Part shown: piece by piece, positions 54,406 to 61,268 of the stretch
How the letters are laid out: the number at the start of each line of letters is the position of its first letter
Position numbering within the stretch: position 1 is the stretch's first letter
Assembly (NCBI GenBank): GCA_030685065.1
Contig: JAUXQH010000118.1
Location: 62,001 to 126,000 of the forward strand
Direction: 5' to 3'
From: Pseudomonadota bacterium
GTDB lineage: Bacteria > Myxococcota_A > UBA796 > SXON01
Length of the DNA: 64,000 bases
Notes under the pieces: generated by a model
The model's input: only the letters and a program-made list of their open reading frames with translations
Told to the model about the DNA's origin: nothing
Databases searched by the model: none
Position numbers and translations under genes: made by a program

Positions 54406-55995
54406 ATGTCCGTCGCGACCGTGAGCCCCGCCGCCGCGCACGTCCCGCCCGCGGGCGAGGCTGGCGGGATGCCGGAGAGGGGCTCCGGGGCGCTCCTCCG
54501 TTGCTCGGAGCTGGCGATCGGCGTCGTGATCGCGTGCGTGCTGGTCGGGCCCGCGGCGCTCGCGGGAGGGCTCGCGGGCTCGGCGGGCGCCGAGGTGTAC
54601 GGGCACGCCTGGGTGCAGGACTGGGCCGCGAAGGGGTGGCCCGCCTGGCCGGCAGGCACCGCGCTCGCGACGGGCACCGAGAGCTGGCCGGTGATCGATC
54701 CCCTCCCGACGTGGATTATCTCTGGATTTGCACGGGTGGTCGGCCCGACTGCCGCCTGGAACCTGTGGGCATTCGTCGGCGTGGTGCTCGCCGCGGTCGG
54801 CGGGGGCGCGTTCGCCCGGGCGCTCGGTGGCAGCGGGGTCGTGGGGGCCGTGGGCGTCGCGACGATGCCGATCTTCCTCGGCTCGCTGACCAGCGGGCTC
54901 ACGGAGGACTACGCGCTCGGGATCGTCGCGTTGGCCCTCGCCGCGCTCCTGACCGATCGTCGCTTTCTCGGGGCGGCCCTGCTCGGCGGGAGCGCCTGGT
55001 GCGGGCTCTACCTCGCCTGGTTGGGCGCGTGGCCGGCGCTCGCGATCGGGGCGCGCCGCCTCCGCGATCGGCCCCGGCGCTGGATCCTAGCGGGCGTGCT
55101 CGCCCTCGCGATCGCCGCCCCCGCGGCCGCCCCCTTCCGCGCCCGCCTCGGCGGCGAGGGCCATCGCAGCGGCATGGTCCCGGCGCGCGTCGAGCCGCTG
55201 TGGGCGCTGAATCCGTGGCGAGGCGCGGACCTCGCCTCGTTCGGCGCCCCCGGCAAGGTCGAGGTTGGGGGTGGCGTCTTCGTACGCGAGCACCCCGTGT
55301 ATCTTGGCTACACGACGTTGGCGCTCGCCGCGGCGGGGGGCTTCCACCCCGCGTGGCTCGGCGTGCTCGCGTGTGTCGCGGTCGCGCCTGGGGAGCACCT
55401 CTCCTGGGCGGGCCAGCCGCTCGGTGTCGAGAACCCGGCATTGGCGGCGTTCCGGGCCCTCCCGTTCGCGGCGCGCTTCAACCACCACGCGCGCGTGATG
55501 TTGCTCGGGCAGCTCCTGCTGGTCGGGTTGGCGGCGCGGGGCGCGAGGCGCATCCTGGGGCTCGTAGGGGCGCCGGCCGCGGCGCGGTGGGGCTCCGTCG
55601 CGCGGTGGGGCTCCGTCGCGCTCGCGCTCGCGCTCGCGCTCGCGCTCCTCGTCGAGACGGCCGTGCTCTCGCCCGCGCGTTTGCCGCTGCCCGTGGCCTC
55701 GGACGACAGCCCCGCGATCTACGCGGCGCTGTCGGCCTTCCCGGCGGGGATGCCGGTCGCGGTGGTGGGCGCGGCGGGGCCCGGCATCCACCCCCAGCGG
55801 GTGTTCTTCGACCAGCGCGCGCACGGCCGCCGCCTGCTCCACGGCCCCAACCGCCCGATCGACGGCACCGCGCGCCCAGGCGCCATCCTCGTCGCGCTCG
55901 GGCCCGCTGTGGCGCGGGTCACGGCCGAGAGAGGGCCGCCCGATGTCGCGACGGCGGACGGGGCGGCGTGGGGGACGGCGGGGGGCCTCCCGTAG
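54406..55995 (+). CDS. Polytopic membrane protein
   Basis: 529 residues with about nine hydrophobic segments and a small C-terminal soluble part. The first periplasmic loop (EVYGHAWVQDWAAKGWPAWP near residue 63-82) and overall layout resemble the 49891-51735 protein, another possible GT-C-type enzyme. The stretch ARWGSVARWGSVALALALAL near 394-413 is encoded by an 18-nt duplication and a GCGCTC run (see repeat feature) inside a membrane segment. No catalytic motif could be named. It is 53 nt upstream of the GspE-like gene. Confidence 0.55.
   Translation: MSVATVSPAAAHVPPAGEAGGMPERGSGALLRCSELAIGVVIACVLVGPAALAGGLAGSAGAEVYGHAWVQDWAAKGWPAWPAGTALATGTESWPVIDPLPTWIISGFARVVGPTAAWNLWAFVGVVLAAVGGGAFARALGGSGVVGAVGVATMPIFLGSLTSGLTEDYALGIVALALAALLTDRRFLGAALLGGSAWCGLYLAWLGAWPALAIGARRLRDRPRRWILAGVLALAIAAPAAAPFRARLGGEGHRSGMVPARVEPLWALNPWRGADLASFGAPGKVEVGGGVFVREHPVYLGYTTLALAAAGGFHPAWLGVLACVAVAPGEHLSWAGQPLGVENPALAAFRALPFAARFNHHARVMLLGQLLLVGLAARGARRILGLVGAPAAARWGSVARWGSVALALALALALLVETAVLSPARLPLPVASDDSPAIYAALSAFPAGMPVAVVGAAGPGIHPQRVFFDQRAHGRRLLHGPNRPIDGTARPGAILVALGPAVARVTAERGPPDVATADGAAWGTAGGLP
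55582..55647. repeat. Tandem duplication and hexamer run inside a membrane gene
   Basis: GCGCGGTGGGGCTCCGTC occurs twice in a row (55582-55599, 55600-55617), followed by five GCGCTC hexamers (55618-55647). Each unit is a multiple of 3, so changes in number would keep frame. Slippage is likely. Confidence 0.9.
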
Positions 55996-56048
55996 CGTCC
56001 GCGCGGGCGCGCCCGCAACCCCGAGGAGCAGACGGTTACGCTCCGGCG

Positions 56049-57857
56049 ATGCCCATCGCCCCCGACCTCGCCGGTGTCCTCGACATGCTCGTCGACGCCG
56101 GGATGATCCACGGCGGCCAGAAGCAGGACGTGCTCAACCGCGGCCGGGAGCAGAGCCGGCACCTCCTGCTCGACCGTCGCGCCGAGCTGCGCCGCCTGCT
56201 CGGCCGTCAACGCGTGAGCTACGCCATCTCGGAGATCGAGCTCATCGCGAGCTTCCGCTTCAAGCGCGCCGACGTGGACGCGGTGCTCGAAGAGGAGGTC
56301 ATCACCGAGGTCGTCGCGAACACGCTGGGCTACGCCTTCATCCGCGTCGACCCGCTGAAGCTCGACTTCAAGCTCGTGGTCGACGCCTTCGGCGGCCCCT
56401 TCGCCGAGAAGCACCTGGTCATCGCCGTGGCGGACGCCCACGACGCGCTGACCGTGGCCGTGACCGATCCGTGGAACACCGATCTGCTCGGCAGCCTCGC
56501 GCACTACAAGAAGAAGCCGATCCGCCCCGTGATGGCGCCGAAGTCGGAGATCCTGCGCGTGATCGCCGAGTTCCACGGCTTCCGGCGCTCGATGCGCGCG
56601 GCCGAGGTCGAGCTCGGCGTCGACCTCCCCGACATCTCCAACCTCGAGGCGCTCTACAAGGTCAGCGGCACCAACGAGCTCGAGGCCACCGACCAGCCCA
56701 TCGTCCAGGCGGTCTGGTACCTGCTCAACTACGCCCACGATCAGCGCGCCAGCGACATCCTCATCGAGCCCAAGCGCGAGGACGCGCTGGTCCGCATGCG
56801 GATCGACGGCGTGCTCCACTCGGTGCACCGCATGCCGAAGGGCGTGCATCCGGCCGTGCTCTCGCGCGTAAAACTCCTCGCGCGGCTCGACATCGCCGAG
56901 AAGCGCCGCCCGCAGGACGGCCGGTTCAAGACCGTGTTCGGCAAGGAAGAGGTCGAGCTGCGCGTCAGCACGATCCCGACGGCCTTCGGGGAGAAGGCGG
57001 TCATCCGCATCTTCGACCCCACGGTGCTCAAGCAGCCTCTCGAGAACCTGGGGTTCTTCCCCCGGGAGCACGCCCTCTACGAGGGGTTCGTGCGCGCGAG
57101 CCACGGCATGGTGCTGATCACCGGGCCGACCGGCAGCGGCAAGACCACCACGCTCTACAGCACGCTCCACCACATCGCGAGCCCGCGCGTGAACATCTGC
57201 ACGCTCGAAGATCCCATCGAGATGGTGCACGAGTCGTTCAACCAGATGGCGATGCAGCCCAAGATCGGCTTCACGTTCGGGACCGCGCTCCGGAACGTGC
57301 TGCGCCAGGACCCCGACGTCATCATGGTCGGCGAGGTGCGCGACCCGGAGACAGCGGAGGGCGCCGTGCAGGCCGCGCTCACCGGCCACCTCGTGCTCTC
57401 GACCCTCCACACCAACGACGCCGCGAGCGCCGTGTCCCGCATGATGGATCTGGGCGTCTACCCGTTCCTCATCTCGGGCGTGCTCATCGGCGTCGTGGCG
57501 CAGCGGCTGGTGCGCAAGGTGTGCGTGCATTGCTCCGCCGAGGAGCTCCTGACCAACGAGCAGATCGACCACCTCCGCATCAAGGGCGCGGAGGGCCGGC
57601 AGCTCAAGGTCCGACGCGGGCGCGGCTGCGTGAAGTGCCGCGGCACCGGCTATCGGGGGCGCACGGGCGTGTTCGAGGTGATGAAGATCACGCCGCGGCT
57701 GCAGCGCCTCATCCAGGAAAAAGCCCCGGCGCAGGAGCTCAAGCGCGAGGCCCTCAACGAGGGGATGATGACCCTGCGTGAGTACGCCATCAAGAAGATG
57801 GCGAAGGGCGAGACGACGTTCGAAGAGGTGGTGGCGATGACGGACGAGGTTTCGTAG
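56049..57857 (+). CDS. GspE/PilB-family secretion or pilus ATPase
   Basis: 602 residues from ATG 56049. An N-terminal MshEN/T2SSE_N-type domain (about 1-150; DVDAVLEEEVITEVVANTLG) precedes the core: the arginine-finger-like segment LLARLDIAEKRRPQDGRFKT near 275-294, Walker A GPTGSGKTTTLYST near 358-371, Asp box ICTLEDPIEMV near 384, Walker B DPDVIMVGEVRDPETAE near 420-436, His box LVLSTLHTND near 448, and a zinc finger CVHC...CVKC (about 493-525). Such hexameric ATPases drive type II secretion or type IV pilus extension. No other pilus or secretion gene is nearby, so it may serve components elsewhere. Confidence 0.9.
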   Translation: MPIAPDLAGVLDMLVDAGMIHGGQKQDVLNRGREQSRHLLLDRRAELRRLLGRQRVSYAISEIELIASFRFKRADVDAVLEEEVITEVVANTLGYAFIRVDPLKLDFKLVVDAFGGPFAEKHLVIAVADAHDALTVAVTDPWNTDLLGSLAHYKKKPIRPVMAPKSEILRVIAEFHGFRRSMRAAEVELGVDLPDISNLEALYKVSGTNELEATDQPIVQAVWYLLNYAHDQRASDILIEPKREDALVRMRIDGVLHSVHRMPKGVHPAVLSRVKLLARLDIAEKRRPQDGRFKTVFGKEEVELRVSTIPTAFGEKAVIRIFDPTVLKQPLENLGFFPREHALYEGFVRASHGMVLITGPTGSGKTTTLYSTLHHIASPRVNICTLEDPIEMVHESFNQMAMQPKIGFTFGTALRNVLRQDPDVIMVGEVRDPETAEGAVQAALTGHLVLSTLHTNDAASAVSRMMDLGVYPFLISGVLIGVVAQRLVRKVCVHCSAEELLTNEQIDHLRIKGAEGRQLKVRRGRGCVKCRGTGYRGRTGVFEVMKITPRLQRLIQEKAPAQELKREALNEGMMTLREYAIKKMAKGETTFEEVVAMTDEVS

Positions 57858-57887
57858 AAACCCGCGGTAGCCAGAAACGCCCGATAG

Positions 57888-58475
57888 TCAGAAACGCGCG
57901 GCGAGCCCGAGCCGCCCGTCGAGCGTGAGGCCGACGCGAGAGATGCCGATGTACCCGATGTCGGCGCTCAGGTGGAGGAGCACGGCGCCCGGAATGACGG
58001 GGATCCCAACGTCACCGCCCACCTGGGCCCAGGGGCCAGTTGCCGAGCGCCCGACCGTCGGCACCCGGCCTCCGAATTCGGGCAACACATCCTCTGCGTA
58101 GGCGTCCGCCCCAATCGGTGAGCTGCCATTGACCACCCCGAGGTCCAGGTGGGGCACGAGGGCGAGGATCCCGAGACTGAAGGGGAAACGCGCGCCGAGG
58201 CCAGCCTCGGCGAACAAGACGTCCCCCACGATTGCGGGGGGCGCGTAGGAACCGGCCTGATTGTACCAGGCGTCCGCGTCATGCAGGGCCAACTGTGTCA
58301 CGAGGTAGCCCTGCACCCGAGGGGGCCCCGCGCCCACCTCCACGCGGGCGAACAGTCCCTGGCCGCTGATCACGTCGGACAGGGCGAGGATCCTGTGCAC
58401 GCCGGTCGAGACGCCGACGTGGCCCTGCAGGTCGAAGGCCAACGCCTGGGTTGCGAGGAGCATCATCCAAACCAC
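57888..58475 (-). CDS. Probable outer-membrane beta-barrel protein (operon gene 3)
   Basis: 195 residues with a signal peptide (MVWMMLLATQALA). The rest alternates hydrophobic and polar residues with aromatic residues, as in a small barrel, and ends with the aromatic terminal signature GRLGLAARF, needed for insertion of barrels by the BAM complex. No known family. It overlaps the second gene of the set by 13 nt; the three genes (57888-59784) form one tight unit. Likely a porin-like or structural envelope protein. Confidence 0.68.
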   Translation of the reverse strand: MVWMMLLATQALAFDLQGHVGVSTGVHRILALSDVISGQGLFARVEVGAGPPRVQGYLVTQLALHDADAWYNQAGSYAPPAIVGDVLFAEAGLGARFPFSLGILALVPHLDLGVVNGSSPIGADAYAEDVLPEFGGRVPTVGRSATGPWAQVGGDVGIPVIPGAVLLHLSADIGYIGISRVGLTLDGRLGLAARF

Positions 58476-59107
58476 CAGATGGCTTCAGCCCCGAGAAATC
58501 CGTTTTTCTTGAGGTTCAGCTCGCTGCTGTTGATGGTCTCTACATAGGCGTCGAACTCGAAGCGTACCCGCAGGGTGAGCGCCTGGTGGCGAGCATCCCA
58601 GAAGACGCCCACCACCGGGCCCGCGTGGACCTGGTCCTGCGTCGCGAGGGCAGACTCGTCGTCGCGTTGCAGGGCGATGAGATCATCCTGGGTGCCCGCC
58701 AGCAGCCCGCCGGCGATCACTCCGAATCCGCCTTTCCATGACCCGCCGAGGGTGGCCTGGAAGGCGTGCACGCGGCCGACGAGCTGCACCTGCCAGACCA
58801 GCTTGCTGATGTTGGGAGAGACGTTGTTTTCAACGAAAATTCGCTTGGCCAGGGGCTTCCAGTCCAGGTCGTCCGCGCCCCCGTTACCGAGGATCGGGTA
58901 ATACGCCGCAGCGGCTCCGAGCTCTACCCACGGGGCAGGAGCGATGTTGAAGCCGACGCGGGCGCCGTTTCGGTGAAGGAAGGTGTCGTTCACCACGCCC
59001 TCGAACCCGATCGCCGCTCCGTAGCGGAGGGGTTCGCGATCGGTCGCGGGAGCATCGCCAGCCCGGGCGGGCGCCAGGAGGGAGGCGAGGAGCAGAGGCC
59101 CGATCAA
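58463..59107 (-). CDS. Probable outer-membrane beta-barrel protein (operon gene 2)
   Basis: 214 residues from a TTG at 59107, which overlaps the stop of the upstream gene as TTGA; this start gives a clean signal peptide (MIGPLLLASLLAPARA), whereas longer starts do not. Beta strands with aromatic girdles and the terminal AEAIWWFG fit a barrel. No family was recognised. It overlaps the third gene by 13 nt. Coupling to both neighbours points to an assembly or shared function. Confidence 0.66.
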   Translation of the reverse strand: MIGPLLLASLLAPARAGDAPATDREPLRYGAAIGFEGVVNDTFLHRNGARVGFNIAPAPWVELGAAAAYYPILGNGGADDLDWKPLAKRIFVENNVSPNISKLVWQVQLVGRVHAFQATLGGSWKGGFGVIAGGLLAGTQDDLIALQRDDESALATQDQVHAGPVVGVFWDARHQALTLRVRFEFDAYVETINSSELNLKKNGFLGAEAIWWFG

Positions 59108-59784
59108 AAGGTCACCATCAAGTCGAGCGAGAAGGCGCCGGACAGGACGAGGATTTCCTCCGGCGGTTCGGGGTTCCAATCGGCGAGCACGGCTCCGGAG
59201 TCAGGCCCCGTCTCGAAGGCGGCTCGCTCGATCACGGTCACCCGGACGCCGAGCCTGTCCAGGAACCAGGCGTCAATCCCGAAGCCCGCCGCGGGGCTCG
59301 GCACCACCACTGTCTCCGGATTCCCAGACAGGATCGCCGGATCGGCGTCCGCGACCCACGCGACGTAGTCCGGATTGATGGAGGCCACGTCCTGGACGAT
59401 GAGGCGGGTGTCGACCCCCACGATCCCATGGATCCACATCGTGGGCTTCTTCTCGTCGTGGACGCGCGCCCACGGACTCAGCGCGACGAAGGCGCTGAAC
59501 GAGGCGATCTCGCGAGAGACGGGCTGCTGGAACGTGGTGTCGTTGTTGCCTTCGTACGCGATGCCAACCAGCGTGTGCGTGAGCCCGCTGATCTCGTTGC
59601 CGGGAAACCGGCCGAACGCCCCCACCTCGACCGCGAAGTGGTCCCACAGGCCTACGCGCCCGAAGACGCGGAGGCCCTCGGGGTGGTCGTCGAAGCCCTC
59701 GATCGTAAGGCGGTACCCCAGGCCGATGTCGACGAAGGGTTCCGCCGCCGCCGTCGTGACGAACACCATCGCCAACGTCAGCAC
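59104..59784 (-). CDS. Probable outer-membrane beta-barrel protein (operon gene 1)
   Basis: 226 residues with a signal peptide (MLTLAMVFVTTAAA). The chain has amphipathic strands (GLRVFGRVGLWDHFAVEVGA), and the last residues SLDLMVTF give the terminal Phe of barrel proteins. Its similar size and composition to the two downstream proteins suggests a related family, but the sequences are not obviously alike by eye. Only 72 nt separate it from the potassium-channel-like gene on the same strand. Confidence 0.68.
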   Translation of the reverse strand: MLTLAMVFVTTAAAEPFVDIGLGYRLTIEGFDDHPEGLRVFGRVGLWDHFAVEVGAFGRFPGNEISGLTHTLVGIAYEGNNDTTFQQPVSREIASFSAFVALSPWARVHDEKKPTMWIHGIVGVDTRLIVQDVASINPDYVAWVADADPAILSGNPETVVVPSPAAGFGIDAWFLDRLGVRVTVIERAAFETGPDSGAVLADWNPEPPEEILVLSGAFSLDLMVTF

Positions 59785-59856
59785 AGCCTCACCTCGAACA
59801 CCAGGAGTGAACCATACCTCGGGCTCGCGGCGGCCGTCGAACGCGGGTGCCCCGTC

Positions 59857-60210
59857 CTACGGCTCCTCCTCTTCCAGATCCAGGTGGAACTTGTGCAGGA
59901 ACCGCTGGAGCACCGGGCCGACGGCCACCGCCGCGAAGATGAGGAAGAACACCCCGCTGAAGATCGCGTAGGACGCGACGAACAGCTTGCTCGCCTCGTT
60001 GGTCAGCGGGGTGGTGGGCCCCATCCCGGTGAGGATCATCGCGGCGAACAGGAACGCGTCCGTCAACGGAAGCTGCTCCGTGTACATGAGCCCAGCCATG
60101 CCGATGCCGAGCGAAAAGACCAGGATCGCCAACGCCGTGGCCCACGCGCGGGCGAGGTGCTTGTGGAAGTGGTGCCTGGGAGGGAGCGGGCGGTGGCGGC
60201 GGCGGGTCAC
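59857..60210 (-). CDS. Potassium-channel-like membrane protein with degenerate filter
   Basis: 117 residues from a GTG at 60210. Two hydrophobic segments (about 27-45 and 80-100) enclose a pore-loop-like part, TDAFLFAAMILTGMGPTTPL near residue 49-68, the place where 2TM potassium channels carry TVGYG. Here it is TGMGP, so K selectivity is doubtful. The second helix and the basic, His-rich ends (PPRHHFHKH, then HKFH) are also seen in the family now annotated as two-pore-domain-like proteins. It lies 4 nt behind the DUF4019 gene. It could form a small ion pore or be a non-conducting relative. Confidence 0.6.
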   Translation of the reverse strand: MTRRRHRPLPPRHHFHKHLARAWATALAILVFSLGIGMAGLMYTEQLPLTDAFLFAAMILTGMGPTTPLTNEASKLFVASYAIFSGVFFLIFAAVAVGPVLQRFLHKFHLDLEEEEP

Positions 60211-60214
60211 GACG

Positions 60215-60637
60215 CTACCTGATGAAGTAGCCGCTGACGTGCCACGTCCCGTCGGTGTCGATCATCGGGGTCACCGTCTCGACGGCAGCCTTCTTGTTGG
60301 CGAACCGTGTCTTGAAGGTGATGACGACGTATTGTCCGTCGGGAGCGCCGGGGAGCGTCGTGGCGTAGGTCGCCGTGGCCAGCTTGCGCACCAGCATCGC
60401 GCCGAGCGGCGCCCGCACGCCCTTCATCGCGCGGTCCCAGTCTTCGAGCGTCACCGCCGTCTTCATGGGGGTGGCCGAGGCCGCCCAGCTCGCGGCGTAG
60501 TCCCCGTTGTCTACCATGGCGAGCCACGCCTTCGCGGCGGTCACGGCCTTCTTCTCGGCATCGGCGTGCTCCCCGCCGGCGGCGAACGCGGCGGAGGAGA
60601 ACAGGAACAGGACGGCGACCAGGAACGAACGGAGCAT
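60215..60637 (-). CDS. DUF4019-family secreted protein
   Basis: 140 residues with a signal peptide (MLRSFLVAVLFLFSSAAFAA). The mature part follows the DUF4019 pattern: AAKAWLAMVDNGDYAASWAA near residue 34-53, then DWDRAMKGVRAPLGAM near 67-82 and a beta-sheet tail (GQYVVITFKTRF). The function of DUF4019 proteins is not known. It is likely periplasmic and is translated from the same message as the channel-like protein. Confidence 0.75.
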   Translation of the reverse strand: MLRSFLVAVLFLFSSAAFAAGGEHADAEKKAVTAAKAWLAMVDNGDYAASWAASATPMKTAVTLEDWDRAMKGVRAPLGAMLVRKLATATYATTLPGAPDGQYVVITFKTRFANKKAAVETVTPMIDTDGTWHVSGYFIR

Positions 60638-60719
60638 GGGAACCTCGGGCCCGGAGTCTAACGGGACGGCGGCCGAATGCGGGCGCGTCCCTGTCGAGGC
60701 GCCAGGGCCGGTCCCTTCC

Positions 60720-60778
60720 GGGCGCGGCCTTCGGCCTTGGTCGGCCGGCCGAGGCGCCCGGTCGGACCGGCCGCGCCC
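60720..60778. repeat. Nested palindromic element upstream of the DUF4019 gene
   Basis: GGGCGCGGCC (60720-60729) pairs with GGCCGCGCCC (60769-60778), a 10-bp perfect stem. Inside it, the inverted form of GGCCGGTCCGACC (60760-60772) is the inner part of the element at 31416 and 32917. This supports a dispersed palindromic repeat family. The 197-nt gap between 60637 and 60835 is otherwise without a gene. Confidence 0.65.
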
Positions 60779-60834
60779 GAGCGCGCGGCCGCCCTACAGG
60801 CACCTCGCGCACCCCAGCGCGGCGTTCGCCTGGT

Positions 60835-61149
60835 TCAGCGCTTGAACGTGAAGAACTTCGAGAGCGACGCGAGCGCTCCGCTCTCGTCGTTGCCGGCGAG
60901 CTGCTGGAGCTCGCCCGGATCGAGGAGCACGGAGCCGCAGTCCGGGCACACGTCGATGGTGACGCCGCGGAAGGTCTCGGGGGCCATCTGGCCGCCACAC
61001 TTGCCGCAGCGAAGGTGGTGAAGCTGCCGACGAGCCTCCTTCTCGGAGGCGGCCTTCTCGGCGGTCACCTGCTCGTGGAGGGCCTTCTTCTTCTCCGCGT
61101 CGAGGCGGGCGAAGTACTCGGCTTCGGGATCGGTGGTCTTGTCGGACAT
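60835..61149 (-). CDS. zf-TFIIB-like zinc-ribbon protein
   Basis: 104 residues from the ATG at 61149. An N-terminal charged, coiled-coil-like helix (about 10-45; AEYFARLDAEKKKALHEQVT) is followed by the zinc ribbon LRCGKCGGQM...DVCPDCGSVLLDPGEL with two CxxC knuckles (near 48-51 and 69-72). This resembles the zf-TFIIB family, with a Zn ion bound by four Cys. Its partner is not known; DNA, RNA or protein binding are all possible. Confidence 0.78.
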   Translation of the reverse strand: MSDKTTDPEAEYFARLDAEKKKALHEQVTAEKAASEKEARRQLHHLRCGKCGGQMAPETFRGVTIDVCPDCGSVLLDPGELQQLAGNDESGALASLSKFFTFKR

Positions 61150-61232
61150 CGGCGTACCCTGGGAGGTCGGCTTCTTATCCCTCGGGTCGCCCGCCGGGCA
61201 AGGCAGGCGTGCGACCGCCTGCACGGTGGGCC

Positions 61233-61268
61233 CTTAGGAGCACCCTCTTAGGAGCACCCTCTTAGGAG
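61233..61268. repeat. 14-nt tandem repeat covering a stop codon
   Basis: CTTAGGAGCACCCT occurs twice in full and once in part on the plus strand. On the minus strand the unit holds the stop codon TAA of the downstream-ending gene (61262-61264), so further in-frame-like stop copies follow it. Effects on the protein are nil, but the mRNA end is duplicated. Confidence 0.7.
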
